A stretch of 64,000 nt of DNA from Otis tarda (lineage: Eukaryota > Chordata > Aves > Otidiformes > Otididae), in assembly GCA_026413225.1 (NCBI GenBank), contig CM048591.1:5967001-6031000 (forward strand), read 5' to 3'. Shown one piece after another: positions 27,200 to 39,045 of this stretch. How positions within the stretch are numbered: position 1 is the stretch's first letter; each line of letters starts with the position of its first letter. The translations under genes and the position numbers were made by a program. The notes beneath the pieces were generated by a model. It was given only the letters and a program-made list of their open reading frames with translations. It was not told the DNA's origin and ran no database searches.

Positions 27200-27640
27200 G
27201 TTTGATGCTCTGCTGGAATGTGATAAGGAGAAAATGCCAAATGACACATAAGCAAAGTTATTACCAGCAAGATGAAGACAAACTGGAGAGAGTTCAGAGA
27301 AGTGCAACAAAAATGATTAGAGAGCTGGAGGGGTTGATTTACAAGGAAAGTTTTACAAGAACAACCGTCAATATGCACAGCAGGGCTGAGCAATGTCTGA
27401 GGGGGGAGAGAGAACCCATTGAAAATGTCTGAACAGTGCAAACACCCAGGGAGGAACAAAATCACCCAAGGGGGAAATAACTAAGATAATGGGTTGAAAT
27501 TAAGAGAAGGAGGATAAACATCAAAATAACTTCTCAGCGGAAAGACTGTGCAATAATCTAATATGGGAAGACATAGAAGTCCGAACCAAACAAGCTATAA
27601 ATTCCTTCCCAGGGACCCTGCAGATACAAACATCAGCCAC
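27200..27640 (+). mobile_element. Ancient CR1 LINE fragment
   Basis: Diverged match to a more 5' part of the CR1 3' region. CAAACTGGAGAGAGTTCAGA, then a GTGCAACAAAAATGATTAGA-like segment and GAGCTGGAGG correspond to the family's lead-in. GGTTGAAATTAAGAGAAGG and later segments continue in the same order. No clear octamer tail is seen. Many substitutions and indels make this one of the oldest copies here. Both limits are approximate. Confidence 0.65.
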
Positions 27641-30467
27641 AATTAACTTTAGAAACTGAGTATTTCTAATCAACAGGTATCAGAGCTTCCAGAAGAAGCC
27701 AGGTGTGAGAAGCAATTTAAAAGGGATGATTTCCATATAATTCAATGTTAATTTCCTTGCTGTTTGAAACCACATTGGGGAGGAGGTGGAGAAGGCTCTT
27801 ACTTTCATTTTAGTGGGTGAATTGAGCACACGGGAAACCCTCAAAAATACAGTTTCGGCGATCATACTCATCAATGAGTAGTTTTTCAGTTGAGATAGTT
27901 GGTTTAAATCTGCCTCAGGTCTGGAGTGACTGGAAATCAACACCAGATAACGTCTCCTTGGTAGAATAAGTGACATGAGTTAATGCACTCGGTTGGATTT
28001 CTACTGGATATTGGACATGCGCTTACATTAGAAATGCTTTGAACAGCATGATCAGCATTAAATTAACATCTATGCTGACAATCTTGCCAAAGGAATCCAG
28101 AAGGGGATGGACATTTGTAATGAACTGCATGTTCACTTTTGGAGTGAAGTCATTATCAAGGTAAACTTTACCTCATGGGCTCTGAACTTCGTCTCCACCA
28201 CCACACCATCTAACTCCTGGATGGGATGTCAGTTTGCAAAGCAAGTAATTTAACATATTTCCTCATCATACTAGAAATATTTGTAATTAAAGAAAATTGA
28301 CATTACAGAAAGTTTGTTAGACGCCACTATTTTTAAAGTAACTATTTTTAAGCTGTTTGTTGACAGGGAAGGCACAAGGGGTTTGTTGAGTGTGACCTAA
28401 TACATCTGGTTGTATAGAGGTAGTAATAGCTGCAATGAGTAAGGAAGCAGCATGGGAATCTCCTACAGAGTGGTATTTGAAGGTCTGACTGAGCAAAGCT
28501 ACTTAGGCCATTTCTAGTTTATTGTTGTTACACTTTGGTGTGGCTTTCCAGTAATTTATAGAAGTGTTTGTTGAGTTCGTGAGCTCTTGAGACCTGCATC
28601 CAATAAAATAGTGATGTACTTTCACTTGACTGAAGGCAGAAGCATATATCATTGCATGGAGTGGGTCTGATATCATTTTATGCTGGATGGGGAAAAAGGC
28701 TGTAAGACTCTGTAGCTTAGTCAAAAGAGGAGAAAAGTAAAGAAAAATGTCAATAAAGGACACTGTGTTGTGAAGGGCACTGTTTCATTTCTAGTTTCCT
28801 CAGCTTGACACATTTAAGTTAGCAGGCAAAGAATTTGGTGGGTTAATCCTATCCTTTACTAGAAGATCCCGTATTAGTTTATGATCTCTTTCAGAGCTTG
28901 ATATAAAGTCACAGAAGTTAATGAGCAGCCATTAGATTTATCATTATTTATATACATATATATATTCCCATAAATTTTCATCTGTATTTTAACATTTCCA
29001 AGATGTAGAGTACTAATCCTTTATGCCCTTGCAGTGTTAACAACAATATCCTTTAAAAATTAATTAACATTTTAAAAAGTTGCCTCTTCCTCTACCATTA
29101 GCCTCTTCCCCTCTATCAAACAATAGCTGATGGATCAGACTCGGTTGATGAGCTGTACAGAAGAGGAAAAATCACCAAAGGACCAAGGTTTATTCTTAAA
29201 ATAACTTCTTCCTTTCCGCCTACAGACTAGTCTAGACATATGATGGTCAGCCAGCATGCAGAACAATCCTATCATGTAGGAAGCTACTCAAAAAGGGTAT
29301 CAGTTCCTAGCGCAACTGTGCACTTCTGTTAAAATAAATATAAAAATCTTCTCCTTGCAAAAGACAAAGCCAGCAGTGCTTTTGCTGGTTTTCTCAGAAG
29401 TCTAAGCTCACTCACACATCAAGGAAAAGGATCTGGGAGTCTCTCTGATGTGATATCACCTGGTAGCACAGCCCACAATAGTGATTTAAAGACAATCTTC
29501 AGATGTAGACGCTAGTGGATCCCAGCTAACGGCAACCTAACTAATGACCCCTCAACCACCTACTACAGAGTCTGGGACAGAAGTGATGTGGCTTTGCACA
29601 TCCATGTGAAATAGCAGGTGATTTCAGTGGAGCAAATATTTCTGTTGCCCAAATATTTTTGTCAGCTTTCCATCGCCCTGGGACAGAGTGACATAGAGGC
29701 ATCATGATTCACACCAGCATGGGCTCCTCCATGGCATCAGCAGAAGGTGACACCGGTCATGTCGCAGACTATTCCCAGCCCGTCTGGCTTTGCCAGCAAT
29801 TCCAGGTGAAGGGGTCTGGCTCTGAGCCATTTGGAGGGAGAAGGGATGAGCGGAAAGTTTTGTTTTGTTTGTTAAATTCAGCTTGGGATTTCCCTGTGAC
29901 TACTACCAGTGAAAAGTGTTAGCATATGAATTATTTAACATAAACTCAGGAACTGTAGTAAGTCTCCTGACTGTCTGACTTCTGCGGAGATTTCTTTAGC
30001 TGACAGTTTATATTCCTCTGTGACAAATGCATTTTCCGATCCTAGATTGTACCTTGTGCTGGCCCAAAAAAAGGCAGCTGCAGCACAAAAGCAGGGAGAC
30101 CTTAAGAGAAAAGGGCTTTTGTGTAGAGAAATAGGTTAGGATTTAAAGCTCATAATTTCTATTGTTAAATCAGTTTTAAGAAAGAAATAGATCGTAATTC
30201 AAATTAAAGGTCATCTTCGATCTGTCTCCATCTTCCTGCTTTCTTGTTACTCCCTTTGTTTAAGAAACTAGTAAAGCCCATATTATTACTCAGATCTAAA
30301 ATCTTAAGGGAGCACAGACTATTACAAATTCTCCAGCTGTATTTCACATCTCCATTTGAAATCAGGGAGCCTTTCTAATACTGACTGCAAACAGACTGGT
30401 GTACAAATAAACATTGCCTTGAAGAACTTATAAGGCAAATAGACAAGAGGTGTAAGAAAGGAAGCTG
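27641..30467. other. Non-coding unique sequence
   Basis: No gene recognised and no well-preserved transposon. AT-rich, with a short TATATACATATATATA stretch at about 28950-28966. Confidence 0.6.
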
Positions 30468-30598
30468 TCACTGAGATGGGGAATGGAGGCGCAGCAAGGT
30501 TAAGTAGCTGGAGGTCGCTTGGGAAGTCTAACATTGAGCTGGGAAGAAAACCAAGCTCTTCTGAGTCATCATCCCCTGACAAGACGATCCTTCTTCTT
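30468..30598 (-). mobile_element. Ancient CORE-SINE/MIR-like fragment
   Basis: GATGGGGAATGGAGGC, GCAAGGTTAAGTAGCTGG and GAGCTGGGAAGAAAACCAAG follow the order of the widespread amniote SINE in antisense orientation (consensus like GAAACTGAGGCAC, AGGTTAAGTGACTTG, AGCTGGGAATAGAACCCAG). The copy is diverged but colinear over about 130 bp. Confidence 0.7.
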
Positions 30599-30638
30599 TT
30601 CTTACTAAATGGAACAATCCTGCATTGGTTGTGGTATA

Positions 30639-30688
30639 ATGGTCTACATGACCGGGTAGGTCTTTTCCATTTCCAATGTCTATGATGA
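30639..30688 (+). mobile_element. Ancient CR1 3' tip
   Basis: TGGTCTACATGACCGGGTAGG followed by TCTTTTCCATTTCCAATGTC and TATGATGAG matches an old CR1 subfamily 3' end. Only about 50 bp can be supported, directly downstream of the SINE fragment. Confidence 0.45.
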
Positions 30689-30799
30689 GAGTAATTCTGC
30701 TTAATGGGCATGCAATCAGCTGGTGCCAATGGTTAAGTGTTGCTTAACCAGGTGTTAAATAGGTATGAAATTCCAAGCTCTGGGCTCTGAATGCAGAAG

Positions 30800-30885
30800 C
30801 TGCCAAATGAAAATGAAAATAAAATAAAATAAATAGCAAAGGGGAAAAACAAAAGAAAGAAAAGAGAGAGAAGAAAAACGAAATG
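30800..30885. repeat. Purine-rich low-complexity tract
   Basis: Successive GAAAAT, AAAAT and GAAA units grade into GAGAGA. A simple-sequence region with no other content. Confidence 0.75.
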
Positions 30886-33202
30886 CCCTAGAGTATCGTA
30901 TCCATGTGCGTACTGCATACATTCAGTCTGGTATTTTTCTTCAATTCCCATATTTCCAAGGGGGTTTAAATAGCATGTTTACTTAATAAGATTAAAAAAC
31001 TATACAATAGCCAGGCCTATTTAAGTAGGTTCCTCTCCCTTCTACTTCTTTTTTTTTTTTTTAAACATACTTGATAGTTGTTTTCTATAATGTCACTTTT
31101 TCTTGCAATGTCACCTTTAACTCACTATTGAAACTCACGGCTCTGGTGAAGTCTCTCTACTTTCCATTTGATGTGTTTATTTAATGTCTAGCAACAAGAT
31201 CAGCAAATGTATGCAGGCATCAGGCAAGTAGCAGACTCCACCTATTTGCCTTATCATTCTTAATGCTTTGTTTAGCCATCTTAGAGATTTCTATAGAAAG
31301 TATATCTTGTGTTTTTATACATGTTACTATTATAAAGGAGGCATTTTTACGTGGTATTAGTTCATGCTTGATCTGTGTTCAAGATAGGTATTCATTCTCA
31401 CTGATTTTTCTTTTTAGTGGGAAATCTCACAAACTCCTTTTCCTTCTACTGGGGAATCTCACAGTAGTCCATTTCTTGCATTTCTTCCCTTCCATGCTTT
31501 AAAGTTTGACACATCTGAAATCCATAAATTATTTCACAGCCATCAGTGTTTCTTCCCAGGTTAAATTATTTAATAGCATTGTTTTATTGAAAGGTTCAGA
31601 TTAGCTGCTGACACTTATTGACAGGAAGAAACACATCCTTCCTCTGGGATAAAACATATTTTTTATTAAAGAAAGGAGTGGTGCAGGATTGGGTTCCTGT
31701 CTTCTTCTCACATGAGAAAGAGAAAATAAAGACATTTGTCCCTTTAAATGACAGCGTGCCACGGTGACACGTAGCCCTGTCCTTTATTCTCTCCCTCTCT
31801 TTCTGTCTCCGAGTCCTTTATTTTAACATATTCATTTCACTTCTTCCATCCTCTGGGTTCCTAAATCCCAAATAGTAATTGCCCCATGGAGAGCACAAGA
31901 TTAAGGGATCTCAGCCGAAGGATGAAACTCTAAGCTTTGATTTTGGTGACTTTCATCATGTGGCTGAAGTTGACTCCCCACAATATGCAAAGCCCAACAT
32001 CCCTGGCGCTCACCCGTCTCGAACCGAAACACGCACCAGCTGGATGGGTCAGAACCCAGCTGCACGAACGGTGCCATGCGTCTGACTTGTATCCTACTTT
32101 TCCTTAAAAAGCAGTGGTTTGATCTCAAGTTGCTCGAGGAATTTGCTAATGTTAAGTGTATGAAAGAAAAGGAAAAAAAAAACCACAACTCCACAAAAAT
32201 CCCTCACAAAGCTCAAGCAAAATAAAAACAAAGCACACACATGTACACACGCTCATATATATGTATGCACCTGTAAGTATGTAGATACACACAGACAAGC
32301 ACACGTATACATAAACACAGGCTTGTAATTGTAGCAAACGGCACTTTTCTTCCTTGATTTCAGCAGACCCATTCTAGCTTCATTGTGCAAAATTCGGCAC
32401 TTAACTGCAATGCTACAGAAAACAGCACAGGTCTTCCTCATAAGGGCAAGGCAGATTCAGTTTTCTTGTTGCTTCTTTCGAAACAGCCTTGAAAGAACTG
32501 AGTTCAGGGATTCACTGCAGATCCCTAGGGGATGTAAACCAGGATAAACTCAGGGACTGGAGTGGTGATGCTCTGCTCCGTATCAGCTGAGGCTCGTGGT
32601 GAGCCCCGCCGGTGGCAGTGTGCCTCCCCATCCAGAGGGATGTGCTGGGCTGGAGGAAGCTTTTTCAGGTGATTCGGGTCCATGCGAAGGAGAGGGGAGT
32701 GGGTGGTGTCTGTGAGAGGACAGGAGGAGGAAAGGTACATACCCCTACCCTCGTCCTTTGCAGTTCAGAATCTGCTGCCCCTGAGACGCTTTGATTTTTT
32801 TGCCTTCTACCTGTATGATTTATCTCTGCCCAAATAATTCAGATCCATATGAAGCGGGCAGTACAAATAGCAGGAAAGTACATGGTGGTTTGCTGCAAAA
32901 CACCTCCTGCACGGACCTTTGATATTGCAATCTCCCTCTTGCCAAAGCACAGGAAAAAAAAAAATACAGAAATGCATTATTAACAACCCTTTTGATTTAA
33001 GAAGCCACAAAAAAACCAGCCTGAAACTTCTACCGAATTTTTGTCCCTTCCCTTGGCCCAGGAAACATTTTGACTTGTGAGAGTTTCAAGTAGATGCTTC
33101 AATGACATTTTCACTATGCAGAAATTTTTTTCCTTTGCAAAAATTTGTGCAAGAATCTGGGAAATAGTTCAATTAGAGCAGCTACACAATTTTTGTCTCC
33201 TA
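30886..33202. other. Non-coding unique sequence with a CA/TA-rich patch
   Basis: No gene recognised. A frame of 68 codons at 31879-32085 resembles no known protein. Purine-pyrimidine alternating sequence lies within it and is listed separately. Confidence 0.6.
32224..32325. repeat. Degenerate (CA)n/(TA)n region
   Basis: Irregular alternation of CACACA, TATATA and GTATGCAC-like steps over about 100 bp. It looks like a decayed dinucleotide microsatellite. Such alternation can favour non-B DNA. Confidence 0.7.
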
Positions 33203-33256
33203 GTTTTTTTTTTTTTTTAATTAAAAAGAAAAAAATATTAGAAAGAAAAAAAAAGG
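33203..33256. repeat. T-run/A-run inverted repeat
   Basis: A run of about 15 T is followed by AATTAAAAAG and several A-runs. The two halves can pair as a long A:T hairpin. It may be the fused remains of oppositely oriented poly-A tails or slippage products. Confidence 0.6.
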
Positions 33257-33989
33257 AGTTTTTGCTCTCACAGCTTGTGGAAGATAGAGTTCAGTTTCTT
33301 CTTTGTCTGAAAAAAACAGAGACTTGATGCTGTGTGCCCCATTCATGTGAGAATGCTCTGGCAATGGAACTACTGCCGGGTAAAGCAGTGCCAGATCCAT
33401 TATCTCTTTCTGTGGGTCTGGTAAGAAATTTTACCCTTAACCAAAAAAAAAAATCTTTTTTCTGCCATATTTTCACGAAAAAAACCAAAACCACACAACA
33501 TATTTGTCTGAAATACTGCTGGCCATGGGGTAGGAAGAAGAGGGGTCTCTGGGTGATGGCTGAGCCCTACAAGGAGCCAAGCTCCCTCCTCTTCTTCCGA
33601 GAGCAGAGGATGCAGCTGAGCATGGTGCCTGGGGTGCGCAGTACCCTGCAGGATGTGTCCCCAAGAAGAAAACCAGGGAAATGAAATAAGTGGAAAAAGG
33701 ATGCTAAAGCTGCTGTCTCATTCTCCACTGATTATGTCTGTTCTCTCTCTGATCTGAAAGGAAAACATCTATATTTCTGTAGGACAGCTTAATGCATCCG
33801 TGATCGGATAATGTGCGTTACAGCCTTCTTTGCTATTCTCAGAAGAGTGCTCTAATGCCCTGCTTATACGTAGGACACACACATCTGTGAGGAAAAATAC
33901 TGTGTCCTTCGGTTTCATCTTGGATTTGTTTGGAAAGTAACTCCGTGCCTGCAGCCTGCCTTGCAGGAGTGTGAATGGGAAAAAAGCAG

Positions 33990-34260
33990 CACAGCCCGCA
34001 TCTCCCTGACTTTTAGGTTAAAAATGACATTAATATGGCAAAGCTTCTTTCAGGACTTCATCATCTCCACCAGCGGAAACCAGACAAGTGCCCCGATCAC
34101 ATATGTGCTCAGACACGCAGAAGCAAACGCCAAAATGAATTAACTGGAATAGCTCTATTAATTTATGCCTTGGCAGTAATGACCTTAAGACACAGAAGAA
34201 TTATATATTAATTTGTTTCTAGTGTATAGCGCTGCGAAGTTAACACATTTAGGAGAACGC
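33990..34260. promoter_or_regulatory. Candidate conserved non-coding element
   Basis: Non-repetitive block containing AATGACATTAATATGG, AAATGAATTAACTGG, TCTATTAATTTATGCC and TATATTAATTTG, which are several TTAAT/ATTAA cores, beside more GC-rich sequence. It lies immediately left of the CTCF-type site. The regulatory role is inferred. Confidence 0.28.
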
Positions 34261-34328
34261 TCTTCCCTCGCCTCCTGCTGCGGAGGTAAATGAGGCAGTG
34301 TCTGCTGGTGGCACATCAGACCAGCTTT

Positions 34329-34342
34329 CCACTAGATGGCAG
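34329..34342 (+). promoter_or_regulatory. CTCF core consensus site
   Basis: CCACTAGATGGCAG matches the vertebrate CTCF core CCASYAGRKGGCRS at all 14 positions, in + orientation. CTCF is the architectural zinc-finger protein of chromatin loops. The sequence match is direct. Occupancy is inference, since many genomic matches are unbound. Confidence 0.55.
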
Positions 34343-34489
34343 CTGGTGCCTGCACAACCTCCGGGCGCATTTTGGTGCAGCAAATCCTTTTTCCGTGCTA
34401 ATCATCTCACAAGCTGGAAAATGGGCCAATTCTCCCCTCCCTCTCCCCCTCTTTGTTGCTCACTTATTGGGGAGGAATGGGAGAGGAAA

Positions 34490-34507
34490 GGGAAAAGGGA
34501 GGGGGGG
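34490..34507 (+). other. G-quadruplex motif
   Basis: Reads GGG-AAAA-GGG-A followed by seven G, satisfying G3 tracts with loops of 4, 1 and 1. It sits in a purine-rich strand segment (34468-34507) about 150 bp right of the CTCF-type site. It is preceded by a pyrimidine-rich stretch (34432-34455). Confidence 0.6.
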
Positions 34508-34566
34508 TCATTTGACTGGTGTGGTTTTGTATCAGTCCTCCATCTGCTGCAGAGCTGGCCTGCTTC

Positions 34567-34589
34567 TTTTTTTTTTTTTTTTTTTTTTT
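34567..34589. repeat. T23 homopolymer
   Basis: Twenty-three uninterrupted T residues, the longest homopolymer in the window, likely polymorphic in length. On the minus strand it reads as a poly-A stretch, but no retrotransposed body is recognisable next to it. Confidence 0.9.
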
Positions 34590-34626
34590 AAGCTGGTGTT
34601 GGCACCATGCGATGGGAGAGATAAGA

Positions 34627-34640
34627 GTGTGTGTGTGTGT
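34627..34640. repeat. (GT)7 microsatellite
   Basis: Seven perfect GT units followed by TTGTGGATGGATG. Confidence 0.85.
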
Positions 34641-35155
34641 TTGTGGATGGATGTGGGCAAGGGGACAGAGCATCTGGTACTGAGAAGTTTTTCTAGAGTA
34701 GTTCTCAGCAGGGGCGGGAGACAGGATCAGCTCCTTGAGGAGAAAGGGTTTGTGCTGGGTGAAGGGATGGGATGAGTAAGGGATGGACGAGGGGTGAGAT
34801 GGGGAGAACCACCCCTGCGCCATGCCCTGGCATTTGCATCAGCCTGGGGGTGGCCAGTGTCGCCCTGGTGGAATTGAGTGTCCTAAAGGCTGAGACCCCA
34901 CAGCAGGGGACATGCGTAACAGTGTTGTCCCCATGCTTTGTACCACTCCTGGGCAGGGGATGATGGAGAAAAGAAGCATTGAGATTGGTGCAGATGACTT
35001 ACTGCTTCCCAATAGGCCAGTATAAAGCATTTTAAACTCACTTTCCCCCTTCTGCCTTGCTAGTCCTAAATAATAATAATTTCTGCAGAAGTTTCCACTC
35101 AAGGCTCTGCAGGTTTTTAATGGCACCTAAGCAGCCTTGTGAACGATCTCCCCCT

Positions 35156-35240
35156 TGCACAGAGGGAAACTGAGGCACAAGTCAGCGCCTTGCCCAGAGA
35201 TGGTATGCAAAAGTCTTGTGGCAGAAACAGGGCATAGTCC
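35156..35240 (-). mobile_element. Ancient CORE-SINE/MIR-like fragment
   Basis: GAGGGAAACTGAGGCACAAG, CGCCTTGCCCAGAGATGG and GTGGCAGAAACAGGGC appear in the order expected for the antisense strand of the amniote SINE. About 85 bp can be supported. Confidence 0.6.
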
Positions 35241-35939
35241 TGTTTTCCTGTTTTTCTCACTGCTGTGCAAAAGGCATCGCAGCAGATCGAGGTGGTGAGG
35301 TCTCTAGCACTGCAGCCTGGGGAGTAGGACAACTGAACATGACCGTGAGGGTCCCTTGAAGGAAAACCTGATGTTTGGATGAGAGATGCAAAAGTGTTAT
35401 TGGTCCAGACTATTTTTTTTCCTCTATTATGCAAGATCAGGAAGGTTAATCTTTCCTTTTCTGACAAGCGGGTAGCAATCAGCAGGTTTTGGTCTGAGCC
35501 GATGTTGCCTCCATCCTCCTCTCCCCTAGCCCTCCCCGCCATGCTGAAGTTTCTCCCTCTTTCTGGATCTGCTGCTGCATTGCCAACACCGGCCCTTTAT
35601 CTCCCGTCCTATACGTAATCCTCTGCAGCATTTTTTCAGTTAACAAATTGTTACAGTTTTACTGGCCTTACCTCTTCCTCCTCCTTCAGAAAAAAAAAAC
35701 AACCACCAAACCCCAACAACAGCATCTCTGCAGCTTCGCGGTGGCTCCAGCTCTTTAGCTGCTTCCAGAAAGTTCGGTGCATCAGGCAGGCGATGTTGCG
35801 ACGTGCCGAATCTCCTCTGACTAATTTTGCCTTGACTTTCCCAATTCTTCCCTCGTCTCCCATCGTTAGTAGTAGCTGAGTGCCTTCCGCTTGGTCCCAA
35901 GACGGCTGATGTCCCCCCTCAGGGCATTGCCAGCTGCCA
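35241..35939. other. Non-coding unique sequence
   Basis: Moderately GC-rich, with a CCTCC-rich stretch around 35508-35540 and no gene recognised. Overlapping open frames on both strands show no protein resemblance. Confidence 0.55.
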
Positions 35940-36130
35940 TATATGAGTTTCTCCTATAGAGATAGAATGAAAACATATACTGTGCAGGAGTGTTAACTTG
36001 TAATGCAGCTATCAGCAGAAGTACATATCACTCTGGGTGGCATTAGTCAATTATGACAGAAAGCCCATTGGCGACACAAGTCAATTGATAATAAAGCATA
36101 ATCTCTCTTTCCCTCGTCACATATTTACCA
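35940..36130. promoter_or_regulatory. Candidate conserved non-coding element
   Basis: Contains GTCAATTATGACAG with a MEIS/TGIF-type TGACAG at 36054-36059, CCATTGGCGACA, the palindrome TCAATTGA at 36081-36088 and ATAATAAAGCATAAT. The dense homeodomain-type sites in non-repetitive sequence are typical of developmental enhancers. Whether it is conserved was not tested. Confidence 0.35.
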
Positions 36131-38766
36131 GCCATGAACTACTGTAGCATATTTCCTATTCACAGATGAATGCTCCAGCCGTTCAGATGGGTATTTTTTT
36201 CAGAGCGAACGCAATCTAGAGGGTTAATGGCTCCAGCGCAGTGGTCTGAGGATAAAGCCACTGCAGGTGCGCAGATAAATGGGGAGTTAATTGGGTAGCA
36301 GGTGAACATAAACAGAGAACACAGAGGGTGTGGAAAAGGCTTTAGTGAGGAGGAAGGATCGGTGGGAATGCTGAGCCGTAGATCCCAAAAATAAAGACGT
36401 ATTGAACTTTCCTTCCCTGTGCCGCAGTCTTTGTCGCACGCAGTCTCTGCTCTTTGTGTATCGTTTGACTGTCCGCAATGCTGCTGCTCTTGCTTTTGGG
36501 GCTCCCAGCCTGGGATACAGGCAGGAGACATCTTACCAGCTGCTGCTAGAGAATGGGGCTTGCAGGGCTTATCGGCAAATGATTCATCTTGCACCGTGGG
36601 GATGAGGTGTGCGGAGGGGAGGAAGGCTCCCCGCAATGCCGGAGATGGGCTGCTTTGGGGAGGCAGAATCTGAGAGTGCTCCACTCTGCGCAGGGCATAA
36701 GGCTGGAGGCTGGGAGCAAGAGAGGGGGAAAAAAGAGGCGGAATTAGGTGGATGGAAACAGCCATCCCTGCCTCTTTAGCTGGACAGTGAAGCGAGCCAC
36801 GAGCCAGGCAGGGATGAGCACAGACAGGCACGGAAAGATGGGCAGGCAACGCAAAAGAGTGGGGAAGGGGATCTGATAGAAACCACTTCCAGCAGGCACA
36901 AGGGCCTCAAAAGAGCCAAAACAAAGCAAAACTGATAGGTGGGAGTACAGATGGTGTAGCTGGTATAGCCATAGGGGATCAATCAGCTCAGCAGGGCTCA
37001 ACCGTCTCTGGGTTGTCCATCGCAAGCTGTGGTCAAAGCAAGCTGTTGCAGAGGTGGCTCATTGGCTTCTTGGTCTCGAACCACCAGCTCTCCACCTTTG
37101 GGGAATGGTGGGGTTTCCCCACCATCAAGAATCAGAAGCATCAAAGTCTCCCCCATGCCTACTCTAGGGCAACAGCGTCTGTTGGAAAAGGCTGGCAGGC
37201 TTCTGGACCTCCATCTGAGCAAAACTCCTCTGATGACCTCAAAGACTGAATTCCCCCTGCATCTGTGCTGAGCTTTCCATGTGTCCGGGGCTTTGCTGCT
37301 AAATCCTGATTTCCCAAATCTTGTGGAAAGAGAGAGCATGTCAGGCTGTGGTCTTTCATGTTGTACTCCTTCAGAGTTACCCAGCCGGTGGTGGGACGCC
37401 AAGGAAGCTATGTCCTTATCCTGCTCTACACTCTCCATTGCTAGCATGCCATATTTCCCCTACCCCACTGGTCCTTTCACCTTTCCATTAGAGGTCCAGG
37501 GACCTTGCATGCATAGAGACCTTCATCCCTGCACAGGATGAAGCAGAGCAAGGGATGCTTCCAGGCACAGCCATCAGAGCTGGGCCCTCCCAGCTCTGGA
37601 GGTGGGGCAGCAGCAGGCCACCTTCATGGCTGAGTTCCCTCAGCCTGTGCTTTATCTGGATATTGATAACCCAAATAGCTCTCCTAATCAGCTGGTAATG
37701 GATTCCACCGGCAGCACCTTATTTATCTATCACCTCTTCTGACTTCAGTCCTCTGTCTCCTTGCAGTCTCCCAGCCAGGCCACCACGCCGGGCACGTGCC
37801 TCTCATTTTTCAGAGGAGGACAATGCTCTTCTGCTGCTGACTCCTTTGTAGCAGCATGTCCTCTCCCAAGTACGTGAAGGCAGGTGAGGTGGTGCAAACA
37901 GGATAAGATGGGGGATTTGGTTCTGTTCTCACCTAATGGGGCTGCATTAAGAAGAACAAACACATCTGTTCTTCACCCTCCCTCCCAGACATGCGCTTCA
38001 GACACATTGTGCTACAGCTGCCTCTGTGAGCGATGAGAAAGCATGAATCCCTTCCTCTGTCTTCATGTCGGTGCGTGCCTATGGATCTGTGCACATGTGT
38101 GTGCTCCTATCGGTTCGTTTTTCTATAATTAGGCAGACTCGTGGTTTTTAACTCCTGCAGCCCATCAGAGGATTGAGTCAAATTCCTGCATCTCCACATC
38201 ATGACACAGTCCTGTGCACCCCGAGATCTGTGCAGTGACCTCGTCAGCTCTAGAAGCACCGTGTTTGTGTGGCTTTTGAGACCCAAAAAAGCTCAGCCAG
38301 CCTCTCTACTTACTGACTCTCGTGTTTGACATAGAAACACTCCCTTTCATTTTTCTTTCTGTGGTTTCTAGATGCTGTTGGAGCAAAAGGGAGCTTGGCC
38401 ACGGATTTCAGCAGAAGCAGACTTTTGCCCCACAGGCAGCAGACAGTGCCTGGTGTTTGGCCATCCAAAGGCCAGGCGCAAAAGCAATTCCTGCTCTGGG
38501 AGATGGATTATGACTGCTCTCCTGAAATACATAGGCTGCTCTGTAGCCCCCTAAGTTAAGCCAATGGCTACTGACACTGAAACACCATCATTGAGAAGCG
38601 GGATAAAAGGTGATTAACAACTCCTGTTTCATTTTCTTCTTCTCTTTCATTTTTTTTTCCTCCTAGTCAAATCCTGTAATATCAGCAAAAAGGATTCAAT
38701 GCAGCACAAGAACAGCTCATTACCTTACTACCTCTGAAAAGCTCTTTTGTCCTGGAAAATATTTTC
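36131..38766. other. GC-richer non-coding sequence
   Basis: This stretch has the longest open frame of the window (229 codons, minus strand, 36160-36849). It is Ser/Pro-rich, matches no domain I know, and is overlapped by frames on the opposite strand, so it is probably a product of composition. No CpG island of convincing size and no gene recognised. Confidence 0.55.
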
Positions 38767-38794
38767 TCTATGAGTGCTGAGGAGCACTCATAGA
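38767..38794. other. Perfect 12-bp hairpin
   Basis: TCTATGAGTGCT at 38767-38778 and AGCACTCATAGA at 38783-38794 are exact reverse complements around a GAGG loop. The stem is too short for a microRNA precursor. It could be a palindromic remnant or a chance inverted repeat. Confidence 0.7.
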
Positions 38795-38835
38795 AATCAC
38801 CTTGTCACACCCAAGAGAACTTGACTCCCTAATCC

Positions 38836-39045
38836 TTTTTCACAGCTGAGGAAACTGAGGCATAGACAAGTAAAACACGTTAGCCACCATCACACACCTG
38901 GGATCATCAGGACCTGTTTTTTCTTACCTTAGAAACAGAGACTGATTTACCTGGAATGGATAGAGTTATGTGACTGTAAAATTGCTGTGAATGAGGATGA
39001 CTTTGGGCTCCAGGAGTCCTGCCTTCCAAATCCCTGTTCTAAATA
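38836..39045 (-). mobile_element. Ancient CORE-SINE/MIR-like fragment, interrupted
   Basis: CAGCTGAGGAAACTGAGGCA and CATCACACACCTGGGATC at 38845-38907 match the antisense SINE. CCAGGAGTCCTGCCTTCC and CCTGTTCTAAATAG at 39011-39045 match its next portion. The spacing between the two parts is longer than in the family, implying an insertion or a diverged middle. Confidence 0.55.

Noticed and set aside
36160..36849. 229-codon minus-strand open frame, longest in the window
   Set aside because: Ser/Pro-rich, no recognisable domain, overlapped by frames on the other strand, and no promoter or splice context. GC-richer composition explains it.
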